Of a stretch of 64,000 nt of DNA, positions 1-8,741 are shown one piece after another; position 1 is the first letter of the stretch; each line of letters starts with the position of its first letter. This DNA is from Flavobacterium sp. LPB0248 (GTDB lineage: Bacteria > Bacteroidota > Bacteroidia > Flavobacteriales > Flavobacteriaceae): the NCBI RefSeq assembly GCF_013388355.1, contig NZ_CP058246.1:3038001-3102000 (forward strand), given 5' to 3'. Made by a program: the position numbers and the translations under genes. A model generated the notes under the pieces. That model did no database searches. It was not told the DNA's origin and worked only from the letters and a program-made list of their open reading frames with translations.

Positions 1-451
1 ACGGATTTGTTTTTGAGATTTCGGCAACAAGTTCCAATAATTCATTTCCAGATCCTTGAGGTCTGTCATTTGGATCTCTTTCCTGAGCCACAGCATTGGT
101 TACTGTAACCTTTATCGGATTGGTTTTGTAAACCTGTCCATTGAATTCTATAGCGGCCTGTTTTATTGTTAAGGCACCTTTTCTTTCAGGTTGTAAGATA
201 TAGGAGTATATTTTTTGAAAAGAACTGCGTCCGTTTATCCAAGACTGGCTAATCTGTTGGCTTGGCCCCGCAACCATTTTAAATCCGTCAAAAGAAGGTT
301 GCTCGAAATTATCTCCGTCCACATTCATGATGAAGTCTATGCGAAGTCTTTCATTTATTCCAAGCGAGTTTTTGCTGACTCTGGCTTCAAATTGTACTTG
401 AGCCATAAGTCCTTGAAAAGTGATTAGAAATAGAATTAAATATCTTTTCAT
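1..451 (-). CDS. batD: BatD family protein, N-terminal part (cut by window edge)
   Basis: Reading the minus strand from an ATG at 451 gives about 150 residues before the window ends. They open with a signal peptide (MKRYLILFLITFQGLMAQ) followed by a beta-rich region with the pattern of BatD (VQFEARVSKNSLGINERLRIDF). BatD proteins of Bacteroidota are exported, membrane-anchored proteins of the Bat aerotolerance operon; their molecular role is not settled. It is the last visible gene of the operon, about 87 bp after batC, with a hairpin in the gap. The C-terminal half lies outside the window, so completeness cannot be judged. Confidence 0.85.
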   Translation of the reverse strand, partial: MKRYLILFLITFQGLMAQVQFEARVSKNSLGINERLRIDFIMNVDGDNFEQPSFDGFKMVAGPSQQISQSWINGRSSFQKIYSYILQPERKGALTIKQAAIEFNGQVYKTNPIKVTVTNAVAQERDPNDRPQGSGNELLELVAEISKTNP

Positions 452-487
452 TACTTGTTTTAGTCGTTGTTTGTTTAACTGTTAAAC

Positions 488-526
488 CGTTTAATCGTTT
501 TGTAATAACAAATAAACGATTAAACG
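488..526. repeat. Inverted repeat between batC and batD
   Basis: Perfect 13-bp arms (CGTTTAATCGTTT at 488-500 and its complement at 514-526) with a 13-nt loop lie between two same-strand genes. It has no clear T tract, so it is more likely an intergenic palindrome or mRNA-stability hairpin than a strong terminator. Confidence 0.7.
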
Positions 527-538
527 ATTCAACTTATT

Positions 539-1300
539 TTACCAGTCTTTTTCTGTTTTCTTAGGACTGCCTTTTACTTTTTGAGCGTTTACTTTATCCT
601 GAATTTTCTTCTCCTCATTATTCACTGCATCCAATAAATTCTGAACACGTTCTTTTGATATTCCTCCAGGCTGTGGTTTTGGTTCTCCTTTATTATCAGA
701 CTTGTCGTCTTTCTTAGGATCATTTTGGCCATCTTTTTTGTCTTTGTCTGGATCGCCTTTATCGTCTTTTTTATCCTTGTCTTTATCTTTATTTTTATCC
801 TTGTCCTTGTCTTTGTTTTTATCCTTATCCTTGTCTTTGTCCTTATTTTTATCTTTCTGATCGTTTTTAGGAGGATTTTCTTTTAGCTTTTGTTTGGCAT
901 AAGCATAGTTGTAACGCGTTTCTTCATCGGTTGGATCGTTACGAAGCGCTTGTTTGTAAGCTTCAACTGCTTGAGTATAATCTTTCTCTTTCATGAAAGT
1001 ATTTCCAAGGTTATGATAAGCTTTGTGTTTTTCAGGTCTTGTTTTGGCATTTTTTATCGCTTTCGCGTAAGCAAATTTAGCTTCCGAAATCTGATTTTGT
1101 CTGTAAATCGTATTTCCTAAATTATAAGGAGCTGCTGATTTTTTAGGAAATTTTGATTCCGAAATTCTATAGTTTGCCTCAGCATCAGTAAATTTATTCT
1201 GTTTATATTCTTCATTCCCAGCAGGCAACGTTTTGTCTTTTTCTTGAGCAGAAACTGCAAAAGAAACCGTTAGTAAAATATAAAGGAGTAAATTTTTCAT
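539..1300 (-). CDS. batC: BatC, TPR-repeat protein of the Bat operon
   Basis: The likely start is the ATG at 1300, because it begins directly with a signal peptide (MKNLLLYILLTVSFAVSAQ); the upstream in-frame ATG at 1339 would put 13 charged residues before it. The 253-residue product has tetratricopeptide repeats over roughly residues 20-135 (AAPYNLGNTIYRQ, KAYHNLGNTFMKE, DEETRYNYAYAKQ), then a low-complexity Lys/Asp/Asn tract of about 60 residues, then a short charged tail. TPR units usually mediate protein contacts, which fits a scaffold for the von Willebrand proteins encoded just upstream. The KD tract is built from a near-repetitive DNA sequence and could vary in length by slippage. Confidence 0.85.
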   Translation of the reverse strand: MKNLLLYILLTVSFAVSAQEKDKTLPAGNEEYKQNKFTDAEANYRISESKFPKKSAAPYNLGNTIYRQNQISEAKFAYAKAIKNAKTRPEKHKAYHNLGNTFMKEKDYTQAVEAYKQALRNDPTDEETRYNYAYAKQKLKENPPKNDQKDKNKDKDKDKDKNKDKDKDKNKDKDKDKKDDKGDPDKDKKDGQNDPKKDDKSDNKGEPKPQPGGISKERVQNLLDAVNNEEKKIQDKVNAQKVKGSPKKTEKDW

Positions 1301-1339
1301 TCTAATTTTGTTTTCTGTTCTGAATTTCACTCTGAACAT

Positions 1340-2374
1340 TTATTTCTTTTCATTAAATAAATCCAACTCTTTGATCCAGCTTGTTTTTCTTTCTAATAAG
1401 AAAATGTCTAGGAAAAGCAATAAAAATGCGAATCCAATAAACCACTGAAACTGCGACTGAAACTCGGCCATTTGTGTTGCCTCAAATTCTGTTTTCTGAA
1501 TATTGTTTAAAGCATTTTTGACATATTCTAACACTTCTTTTGTGCTTCCGCCGTAAACATAGCCACCTTTTGTTGCTTTTGCAATTGTTTTTAAACCTTC
1601 TTGATTTAATTTGGTAATTACGGTTTCTCCGTTTTGATCTTTTTGATAGCCTCTTACAACACCATTTTCTTTTAGCGGAATTGTTCCTCCTCTCTCTGTA
1701 CCAACACCAATTGTAATGATTTTCATTCCTAGTTTATTGGCTTCTTCTGCAGCAGCAGCCGCGCCTTCAGAATGATCTTCACCATCAGAAATCAGAATTA
1801 ATAATTTGCTGGTTTTACTTTTTTCATCAAAGTAAGTCGAAGACAATTTAATTGCCTCGTCCAAAGATGTTCCTTGAGATGAAACCATTCCTGGACTCAT
1901 ACTTTGTAGAAACATTTTTGCAACGCTGTAATCTGATGTAATTGGTAAAACTGGGAAAGCGCTTCCTGCGTAAGCTACAATTCCAATTCTATCGCTTCCT
2001 AAATTATTAATGATCTGAGAAACCAGCTGTTTACTTTTGTCTAGACGGCTAGGAACGACATCTTCTGCCAGCATACTTTTAGAAACGTCAACAGCAAAAA
2101 CGATGTCAATACCTTCTCGTTTTACGGTCTCCATCTTGGTTCCAATCTTCGGATTTACCAAACCGATAATCAAACAGGTAAGTGCCAAAAGAATAACTAC
2201 AATTTTTAAAACTGGTTTAAAAACCGATTTCTCCGGACTCAATCTTTTTACCATTTCCAAGTCACCAAATTCACGTTGTGTTCTTCTTTTCCAATACATA
2301 TTGAAAAGGAAAATGCACACCACAATTGGGATAAGCAGTAAGAGATATAAATATTTTTTTTCGTCTAATTCCAT
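1340..2374 (-). CDS. batB: BatB, von Willebrand factor A domain membrane protein
   Basis: A 344-residue protein with a transmembrane helix near residues 10-25, a second near 56-72, a vWA domain and a C-terminal helix around residues 310-328. The vWA metal-site motif DxSxS is present as DVSKSMLAED, and the later ISDGEDHSEG loop fits the same fold. BatA/BatB-type proteins are anchored in the inner membrane with the vWA domain outside the cytoplasm or membrane-associated. The gene follows batA and precedes batC, the usual order in Bacteroidota. Its product resembles BatA (2426-3427), which suggests an ancient duplication. Confidence 0.88.
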   Translation of the reverse strand: MELDEKKYLYLLLLIPIVVCIFLFNMYWKRRTQREFGDLEMVKRLSPEKSVFKPVLKIVVILLALTCLIIGLVNPKIGTKMETVKREGIDIVFAVDVSKSMLAEDVVPSRLDKSKQLVSQIINNLGSDRIGIVAYAGSAFPVLPITSDYSVAKMFLQSMSPGMVSSQGTSLDEAIKLSSTYFDEKSKTSKLLILISDGEDHSEGAAAAAEEANKLGMKIITIGVGTERGGTIPLKENGVVRGYQKDQNGETVITKLNQEGLKTIAKATKGGYVYGGSTKEVLEYVKNALNNIQKTEFEATQMAEFQSQFQWFIGFAFLLLFLDIFLLERKTSWIKELDLFNEKK

Positions 2375-2400
2375 TTTAAATTTTAGATTTCTGAATTTAG

Positions 2401-2426
2401 ATTTTAGATTTTTTTTAATCTAAAAT
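2401..2426. repeat. Short hairpin between batA and batB
   Basis: The arms TTTTAGATT and AATCTAAAA face each other across a 6-nt T loop, right at the batA stop. It may tune relative expression of batA and batB; a full terminator inside this operon seems unlikely. Confidence 0.5.
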
Positions 2427-3427
2427 TAAATGAAGCTTCTGTAAACTGTATTTCTTAATCCAACTTCTAGTAACAGCAAAAAGCCTGCAAATAAAACAAA
2501 AGCTCTGTACTTTTCATCATAATCATAGAATTTTAATTCTTGAATTTCTGTTGTTTCAAGCTTATTGATTGAGTTGTAGATTTCTGCTAATTTATCGTTG
2601 CTTGTAGCTCTAAAGTATGTTCCGTCTGTTTTTTGGGCAATACTTTTCATCAGCCTTTCATCGATTTCAACTTTTTGCATTTTGAATAAGAAACCTCCGT
2701 TTGGCGCGTATGCGTATGGAGATTCTGCCATTCCGTTTGTTCCAAGACCAATGGTGTAAACTTTTATTCCGTATTGTTTTGCAATATCAGCGGCAGTTTC
2801 TGGTTCGATAAATCCAGCATTATTTACACCATCTGTAAGCAATATAATAACACGGCTTTTTGCTTTACTGTCTTTTAGACGATTTACAGCAGTTGCCAAT
2901 CCCATTCCAATTCCAGTTCCGTCTTGTAAAACCGTATCGTATTTAATGCCTTTTATAGCTTCAAGAATGATTGCTTTATCACTAGTTACAGGCGTTTTGG
3001 TATAAGCTTCAGAAGCGTACAAAACCAATCCGATTCTATCATTTGGCCTTTCTTCAACGAAGTCTGCTGCCACTCTTTTTAAAGCTTCCATACGGTTTGG
3101 CTTTAAATCTTTTGCCAACATAGATCCAGAAACGTCAATTGCCATTACAATATCAATTCCTTTTGTTGTTTTAGTTTGGTTGCTAATGTCTACTGTTCTT
3201 GGTCTTGCCAATGCTATAATCAACGAACATAATGCAAGAATTCTAAAAACGTATAGAGCAGGTTTGAACTTGGTCCAAAACGATTCATTATTTTGGAATC
3301 CTGCTGTCGAACTCATTTTTAAGGTAGCCGACTGCTGGTTGCGTTTCCAGAAAAACCAGATTATCGCAATCGGAATTAATAGAAACAACCAAAGAAACTC
3401 TGGATTTAAAAAAGTGATCTTGCTCAT
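2426..3427 (-). CDS. batA: BatA, von Willebrand factor A domain membrane protein
   Basis: The 333-residue product starts with a hydrophobic helix (FLNPEFLWLFLLIPIAIIWFFW), has a second near residues 58-77, then a vWA domain with an intact MIDAS motif (IDVSGSMLAKD) and a C-terminal helix near residues 310-327. Its ATG overlaps the stop of the preceding gene in a TAATG arrangement, which indicates translational coupling. It is one of the two vWA proteins of the Bat operon, thought to form a complex with a MoxR ATPase and a DUF58 protein. Confidence 0.88.
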   Translation of the reverse strand: MSKITFLNPEFLWLFLLIPIAIIWFFWKRNQQSATLKMSSTAGFQNNESFWTKFKPALYVFRILALCSLIIALARPRTVDISNQTKTTKGIDIVMAIDVSGSMLAKDLKPNRMEALKRVAADFVEERPNDRIGLVLYASEAYTKTPVTSDKAIILEAIKGIKYDTVLQDGTGIGMGLATAVNRLKDSKAKSRVIILLTDGVNNAGFIEPETAADIAKQYGIKVYTIGLGTNGMAESPYAYAPNGGFLFKMQKVEIDERLMKSIAQKTDGTYFRATSNDKLAEIYNSINKLETTEIQELKFYDYDEKYRAFVLFAGFLLLLEVGLRNTVYRSFI

Positions 3428-5061
3428 TAGTTGTTTGCTCTTTGAAGTTCAACAGAATTTAGTATTCGGGTCGTGATTTCATTTGCATAAGTGTCTCCTT
3501 CTTCATGTAAAATCATGATTTGCTGTAAACCTTGATCTTGTTTGAAAAGCAGCAATTCATAATATGCTTTCGTACTTGTTTTGGTTGCTGGATTCAAAAC
3601 AGTCATTGTTCCATAACCTTTTATTCCCTGAATACCTTCATTTGTTTGAAAATCTTCTTGTTTTACAATAATATTTTGTCCGCCCTGAGCTTCTATAATT
3701 TTTAGCGTGCCTTCTAGGGTTTTGCTTAAATCAATATCTGTTGGCTGTTTGAATTTAGATGTAGAAACCGTTACATAGAAATTGTCAATCAAGCTGCCGT
3801 ATGCAAAAAGCTGCATTTCTTTGATAAGAGCCATTGCTTCTTTTGGAAGTGCTTTTTGTGCGTCCAATCTTTTTAAAACCTTTGGAGTTTCAATAATAAC
3901 GGCTGGATTTCCGTAAGCACTTTTTACCCATTCTCCTTCCAATAATTCTTTAGAAGGATGGCCAATTATATTGTCTTTTACGTAATTGAACCCTTTGGTA
4001 ACCACAAAGAAAGTTGTTGTTGCAAACAATAAAAGTATGATAGCGGCAACAGCATAACCGATTCTTGCATTGCGCTGTTTCTTAAGCTGTGCCTGAATCT
4101 GTTTTTGTCTTTGTGCTTCGTTTAACAATTGATCTTCTATATCCTCAGGAACTTCTGTTGGAATAGCATTATCAAGCGTTAAAATTACTTTCTGAATTTT
4201 ATTTTTATCTTCTTTAATTTCAAATTCAAGCGGTTTAGATTTCGCAAATTTTACTAAATCGGCCTGACGTAAAACACGTTCCAGATTTTCAACTGTTTCT
4301 GGCGTAAGCGTCATTTTCTTTTTGGTAGAAGCATCTCTAATTGCCGAAATTAACTCAGAAGTAGTACTTTCCATTGCTGGAATATGAATCGCTTCTTCGA
4401 TATAATTACGTGCAATATCAGTTAATTCACTGTAGTATTCTTTAATCTCACCTTTTTGAACCAGTTCTTTTTGCTCTAAGTTGTTTAATAAGCTTGTAGC
4501 TTTTTCGATAGGTGTTTTGTAAACTTCCTCTTCGATTTTTTTCAACTGACGTTTTTTAACGTACCAATAAACAAAAGCTCCGATTCCGATAATTACAAGA
4601 GCAATTAAAACATAAATCCACCAATTGCCGATGCCTTCGTCAACAGTGGAAATATCTTTAATATCGTACATTTTTTGCTGCAGTGTGTCCACTTTTACAT
4701 TGGCAACTTCAACTTTAATAGAATCGCTATAAAAAGGCTTTTTATCTATTAAAATCTTAACGCTTGGAATCGTATAACGACCAGAATCAAACTGTGTTAA
4801 ACCATATTTTTTGATTAACTCATAAGTATCATCTTTCTTAACCGTATCAATTGGATAAGATTGAATTACTTCTAATGGTCCAATGTTTTTTAGCTTTGGA
4901 AATTCAACTTTTGATTTTGAGTTTACGACCGTTTTTAGTGTCAGTTTGAACTCTGCACCAATTTTGTTTTTTGTAGTATCAATACTTGTTTCTATTGGTT
5001 TCTGCTGCGCAAAAATCATAGTAGAAAAAAGCAATAAAAATATATAAAGTTTAAATTTCAT
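3427..5061 (-). CDS. Bat-operon membrane protein with BatD-like N-terminus and DUF4381-like region
   Basis: I take the ATG at 5061 as start because it opens a clear signal peptide (MKFKLYIFLLLFSTMIFAQ); the in-frame start at 5121 would add 20 residues that look like translated intergenic DNA. The roughly 544-residue product has a beta-rich exported part, a transmembrane helix (WWIYVLIALVIIGIGAFVYW), a cytoplasmic helical region resembling DUF4381 (EYYSELTDIARNYIEEA), a second helix (YAVAAIILLLFATTTFFVV) and a C-terminal domain of unknown fold. Its place between DUF58 and batA is conserved in flavobacteria as far as I recall. The function is unknown beyond membership of the Bat complex. Confidence 0.7.
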   Translation of the reverse strand: MKFKLYIFLLLFSTMIFAQQKPIETSIDTTKNKIGAEFKLTLKTVVNSKSKVEFPKLKNIGPLEVIQSYPIDTVKKDDTYELIKKYGLTQFDSGRYTIPSVKILIDKKPFYSDSIKVEVANVKVDTLQQKMYDIKDISTVDEGIGNWWIYVLIALVIIGIGAFVYWYVKKRQLKKIEEEVYKTPIEKATSLLNNLEQKELVQKGEIKEYYSELTDIARNYIEEAIHIPAMESTTSELISAIRDASTKKKMTLTPETVENLERVLRQADLVKFAKSKPLEFEIKEDKNKIQKVILTLDNAIPTEVPEDIEDQLLNEAQRQKQIQAQLKKQRNARIGYAVAAIILLLFATTTFFVVTKGFNYVKDNIIGHPSKELLEGEWVKSAYGNPAVIIETPKVLKRLDAQKALPKEAMALIKEMQLFAYGSLIDNFYVTVSTSKFKQPTDIDLSKTLEGTLKIIEAQGGQNIIVKQEDFQTNEGIQGIKGYGTMTVLNPATKTSTKAYYELLLFKQDQGLQQIMILHEEGDTYANEITTRILNSVELQRANN

Positions 5062-5125
5062 TTGATTGACGATTGTTGATTTTAGATTAACGATTTTTGA
5101 TTGGTTAATCAAAATTGCCAAAATT

Positions 5126-5989
5126 TTATCGTGATTTGAAATAGCCTAATAGTTTAGTAACGTAATTTTCATCTACTCTGGTATTTACAATTCCTGCTCC
5201 AGATTTACGGAAAGTATCTTTAAAATAATTTAGTTTCTCTTGATAATGCTTTTCATAATTCATACGAACAGCTTTTGAACTTGTATCAACCAATTGTATT
5301 TTTCCAGTTTCTGCATCTAGCATGTTTACCATTCCTAAATTTGGAATTCTTTCTTCACGGATATCGTATACACGAACACCAGTGATGTCATGCTTCTTAG
5401 ACGCGATTTTTAAAGTGTGCTCATAAGAGTCAGACATAAAATCGGAAATCATAAAAATAATAGCTTTCTTTTTCTGGGTTCCAGATAAAAATTTCAAGGC
5501 TTGAGCAATGTCCGTTTTATGACTTTTTGGTTCAAATTCGATCAATTCACGAATGATGCGAAGCACATGCGAACGTCCTTTTTTTGGTGGAATATATAAT
5601 TCTACAGTATCAGAAAATAATATTAAACCAATTTTGTCATTATTCTGTGTAGCCGAAAAAGCCATCGTTGCCGCAATTTCGGTTACGATGTCTTTCTTGA
5701 ATTGATTTTTAGAACCAAAAGATTCCGAACCCGAAATATCAACCATTAAAACCATGGTTAATTCGCGTTCTTCTTCAAATACTTTAACGTGAGCTTCGTT
5801 GTAGCGTGCGGTTACATTCCAATCGATGTTACGAATATCATCTCCGTATTGGTATTGACGCACCTCGCTAAACGTCATTCCTCGTCCTTTAAATGAAGAG
5901 TGGTATTCTCCCGAAAAGATATGATTACTCAGTCTTTTCGTTTTGATTTCTATTTTCCGTACTTTTTTTAAAAGCTCTTTTGTATCCAT
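5126..5989 (-). CDS. DUF58 domain protein of the Bat operon
   Basis: A 287-residue soluble protein. The N-terminal half carries the DUF58 signature (GRGMTFSEVRQYQYGDDIRNIDWNVTAR is the region around residues 36-63), and the second half is vWA-like with MVDISGSESFG as its DxSxS motif. DUF58 proteins occur next to MoxR AAA ATPases and vWA proteins, and the trio is thought to act as a chaperone-like assembly for envelope or metal-centre maturation. It lies directly downstream of moxR and upstream of the DUF4381-like gene, all on the minus strand. Confidence 0.85.
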   Translation of the reverse strand: MDTKELLKKVRKIEIKTKRLSNHIFSGEYHSSFKGRGMTFSEVRQYQYGDDIRNIDWNVTARYNEAHVKVFEEERELTMVLMVDISGSESFGSKNQFKKDIVTEIAATMAFSATQNNDKIGLILFSDTVELYIPPKKGRSHVLRIIRELIEFEPKSHKTDIAQALKFLSGTQKKKAIIFMISDFMSDSYEHTLKIASKKHDITGVRVYDIREERIPNLGMVNMLDAETGKIQLVDTSSKAVRMNYEKHYQEKLNYFKDTFRKSGAGIVNTRVDENYVTKLLGYFKSR

Positions 5990-5997
5990 TTGATTTG

Positions 5998-6066
5998 TTT
6001 AAAGTTTAAAGTTTAAAAGTTTCAAGTTTGTCTTGCAACAACTTGAAACCTGAAACTTGAAACAAA
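5998..6066. repeat. Short-word repeat and inverted repeat between moxR and DUF58
   Basis: The gap contains AAAGTTTAAAGTTT direct repeats on one side and AACTTGAAACCTGAAACTTG on the other, which are roughly complementary. A similar AACTTGAAACTTTAAACTTG string lies at 17823-17842 before recO. It appears to be a low-complexity intergenic palindrome family. Confidence 0.55.
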
Positions 6067-6069
6067 TTT

Positions 6070-7074
6070 TTAAGGTACTTCAATCTCGTTAACGATTTTG
6101 TTGATAATGTCTACAGAAGTGATGTTTTCTGCTTCTGCTTCGTAAGTGATTCCTACTCTGTGACGTAACACATCGTGAACAACTGCACGAACGTCTTCTG
6201 GAATTACATAACCACGACGTTTGATGAAAGCATAGCATTTTGCAGCATTAGCCAAGTTGATACTTCCACGAGGAGAAGCTCCAAAACTGATAAGCGGTTT
6301 TAAATCGGCTAATTTGTATTTTTCTGGATAACGAGTAGCAAAAATGATATCCAAGATATATTTCTCAATTTTTTCGTCCATATAAACTTCACGAACAGCT
6401 TCTTGCGCACGTAAAATCTGATCTACAGAAACTACCGGATTTACTTTTTCGTAAGATCCTTTTAAGTTTTGGCGAATTACAAAACGCTCTTCATCAATTT
6501 TTGGGTAATCAATTACAGTTTTTAGCATAAAACGGTCAACCTGTGCTTCAGGAAGTGCATATGTTCCTTCTTGTTCAACAGGGTTTTGTGTTGCTAATAC
6601 TAAAAACGGACGATCTAATTTGAAAGTAGTGTCACCAATAGTAACTTGTTTTTCCTGCATTGCCTCCAAAAGTGCTGACTGAACCTTAGCAGGAGCACGG
6701 TTAATCTCATCGGCAAGTACGAAATTGGCGAAAATTGGTCCTTTTTTAATTGAGAACTCGTTTGCTTTAATGTTGTAAATCATGGTTCCGATAACATCGG
6801 CTGGTAATAAATCTGGCGTAAACTGGATACGGCTGAAAGAACCCTGAACCGCTTGAGAAAGCGTATTAATGGCTAAAGTTTTTGCCAGACCTGGAACTCC
6901 TTCCAATAAAATATGCCCTTGTCCAAGTAATCCGATCAATAGACGTTCGACCATATGTTTCTGACCCACAATAACTTTGTTCATTTCCATTGTAAGAAGG
7001 TCTATAAAAGCACTTTCTCTTTCAATTTTTTCATTTATCGCTCTAATGTCTAAAGTCGTTGTATTTTCTTCCAT
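6070..7074 (-). CDS. moxR: MoxR-family AAA+ ATPase, first gene of the Bat operon
   Basis: The 334-residue product has the AAA_3 architecture: Walker A (EGVPGLAKTLAINTL), Walker B (FVLADEINRAPAKVQSALLEAM), a sensor region (LVLATQNPVEQEGTYALPEAQ) and a helical lid near the C-terminus. MoxR ATPases are cytosolic, ring-forming chaperone-like ATPases whose partners are vWA proteins, and four such genes follow here. The gene leads a run of seven same-strand genes extending to the window edge. It is divergent from an aldo/keto reductase gene, with about 210 bp between them. Confidence 0.92.
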   Translation of the reverse strand: MEENTTTLDIRAINEKIERESAFIDLLTMEMNKVIVGQKHMVERLLIGLLGQGHILLEGVPGLAKTLAINTLSQAVQGSFSRIQFTPDLLPADVIGTMIYNIKANEFSIKKGPIFANFVLADEINRAPAKVQSALLEAMQEKQVTIGDTTFKLDRPFLVLATQNPVEQEGTYALPEAQVDRFMLKTVIDYPKIDEERFVIRQNLKGSYEKVNPVVSVDQILRAQEAVREVYMDEKIEKYILDIIFATRYPEKYKLADLKPLISFGASPRGSINLANAAKCYAFIKRRGYVIPEDVRAVVHDVLRHRVGITYEAEAENITSVDIINKIVNEIEVP

Positions 7075-7236
7075 ATAAATATTTTTAAAACCTTGATTTT
7101 TACGCCTTATTTTTGAGAGTGCAAATTGAATATTTTTTAAGAAGTAAGATGTTAAAGAATGGTTAAAACTTCGACCAAAGACCTAATTTTAAGGACTAAT
7201 TGTGAATCTATTTTTATATTTTTAAGAACTTTGATG

Positions 7237-7259
7237 ATTATGCTTTAGTAAAGCATAAT
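7237..7259. promoter_or_regulatory. Palindrome upstream of the aldo/keto reductase gene
   Basis: Two perfect 11-bp arms (ATTATGCTTTA and its complement) flank a single central G, 28 bp before the ATG at 7287; CGCATAATTATT repeats part of the arm right before the start. It could be an operator or a leader hairpin. No regulator gene is adjacent. Confidence 0.5.
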
Positions 7260-7286
7260 TATTACCAAAAATAACGCATAATTATT

Positions 7287-8162
7287 ATGAGCAAAACAGT
7301 CTTATCGCCTATAATTTCGGGCACTATGAATTGGGGAGTTTGGGATAAAAACCTTACAACCAAAGAAATGGAAAACATGATACAGGTAAGTATCGAAAAC
7401 AAAATTACGACTTTTGATCACGCGGATATTTACGGTTCGTATACGACCGAAGCCGATTTTGGAAAAGCTTTTCACGCAAGTAAGATTGCCCGTGAAAAAT
7501 TACAATTAATTACCAAGTGCGGAATTCAGATGATTGCTGAAAAACGCTCTGAAAACAAAATCAAACATTATGATTATTCTAAAGACTATATTATTAAGTC
7601 TGTAGAAACATCTTTGAAGAATTTAAAAACAGATTATGTAGATGTTTTTTTACTTCATAGACCAAGTCCGTTAATGCAGGCTGATGAAATCGCCGAAGCA
7701 ATTGAAAAGTTAAAAGGAGAAGGAAAAATTATCGATTTTGGACTTTCTAACTTTACGAGCTCTCAAACCGAATTAATTCGAAGTAAAACTGAAGTGAGCT
7801 ATAATCAGGTACAGTTTTCGGCAACTCATTACGAAGCAATGACAGATGGGAGTTTAGATTATATGCAAACACATGGAATTCGTCCGTTGTCTTGGAATCC
7901 GCTTGGAACTGTTTTTAGAGAAGATACCAAAAAAACACGTCGTTTGAAAAAACTGTTTTCTGAATTAGTAGAAAAATACCATTTAGGATCTGATACTTTA
8001 TTATTAGCTTGGATTTTAAAACACCCTGCCAAAATAATTCCTATTGCGGGAACTGTAAATATTGCCAGAATTCAGTCTTTAATGAAAGCGGTAGAATTGG
8101 AAATGGATACGCAAGACTGGTTTGCAATCTGGACAGAGAGCATGGGCGACGATGTGCCTTAA
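7287..8162 (+). CDS. Aldo/keto reductase
   Basis: A 291-residue protein of the AKR TIM-barrel family. Asp44 and Tyr49 of the catalytic tetrad lie in TFDHADIYGSY, and the later LLHRPSPLM and YNQVQFSATHYEA segments match the YdhF-like subgroup of predicted NADPH-dependent oxidoreductases. The substrate cannot be inferred from sequence. It is followed 18 bp later by an acetyltransferase gene, probably co-transcribed. The length is normal for the family. Confidence 0.88.
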   Translation: MSKTVLSPIISGTMNWGVWDKNLTTKEMENMIQVSIENKITTFDHADIYGSYTTEADFGKAFHASKIAREKLQLITKCGIQMIAEKRSENKIKHYDYSKDYIIKSVETSLKNLKTDYVDVFLLHRPSPLMQADEIAEAIEKLKGEGKIIDFGLSNFTSSQTELIRSKTEVSYNQVQFSATHYEAMTDGSLDYMQTHGIRPLSWNPLGTVFREDTKKTRRLKKLFSELVEKYHLGSDTLLLAWILKHPAKIIPIAGTVNIARIQSLMKAVELEMDTQDWFAIWTESMGDDVP

Positions 8163-8180
8163 TTTTGTACTATTCTGAAA

Positions 8181-8687
8181 ATGATATACCTAGAAAAATT
8201 TGAGAGAAAAGATTACTTTGAATTGATCAATTCTGTCAAAAGTGCCAAAGATTTAATGCAATTTGGCGGACCAGAGTTTACTTTTCCTTTAACAGAAGAG
8301 CAAATAGATAAAACGCTTTCTGATCAAAATAGAATTGCTTTTAGAGTTGCACAAATTTCCAATGGAAATACGATTGGACATTGCGAAATTTACTTTAAAG
8401 ATGATTCTGCAAAATTAGGAAGAATCCTGATTATGGATAATACGCAAAGAGGAAAAGGGATTGGCGAGCAGATGGTCATTTTATTGTTGCAATTTATTTT
8501 TGAAAACAGGAAAGAAAGACATATCGAACTGAATGTTTTTGATTTTAATATTGGAGCCCAAAAATGCTATGAAAAAGTTGGATTTAGTATTAATCCCGAT
8601 AAAAAATACATAAGAGAAGTTGAGGGAGAAACTTGGACGGCACTTAACATGGTATTGGATTTAGAAGAATGGAAAAATAAGAATTAA
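8181..8687 (+). CDS. GNAT family N-acetyltransferase
   Basis: The 168-residue product has the acetyl-CoA pyrophosphate loop as QRGKGIG (residues 89-95), preceded by the central beta strand LGRILIMDN and followed by the family's usual GAQKCYEKVGF segment. It resembles RimJ/RimL-type acetyltransferases, but the acceptor (protein N-terminus, small molecule or antibiotic) cannot be told. It follows the aldo/keto reductase by 18 bp and ends just before a strong palindrome. Confidence 0.82.
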   Translation: MIYLEKFERKDYFELINSVKSAKDLMQFGGPEFTFPLTEEQIDKTLSDQNRIAFRVAQISNGNTIGHCEIYFKDDSAKLGRILIMDNTQRGKGIGEQMVILLLQFIFENRKERHIELNVFDFNIGAQKCYEKVGFSINPDKKYIREVEGETWTALNMVLDLEEWKNKN

Positions 8688-8691
8688 AATA

Positions 8692-8727
8692 TTTTACCAC
8701 TCCCGATAGCTATCGGGAGTGGTAAAA
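8692..8727. terminator. Perfect 36-bp palindrome with CCCGATAGCTATCGGG core
   Basis: The sequence is its own reverse complement for 36 bp, flanked by A/T runs, and sits between the acetyltransferase stop and the next ATG. It can act as a terminator on either strand. The same core recurs at 58884-58901 and, with one change, at 52628-52647, so it is a repeat element as well as a hairpin. Confidence 0.8.
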
Positions 8728-8741
8728 AATAAAAAAATGAA

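Noticed and set aside
600..880. CRISPR-like array
   Set aside because: The repeats are low-complexity codons for Lys and Asp inside batC, with no spacers or regular unit length.
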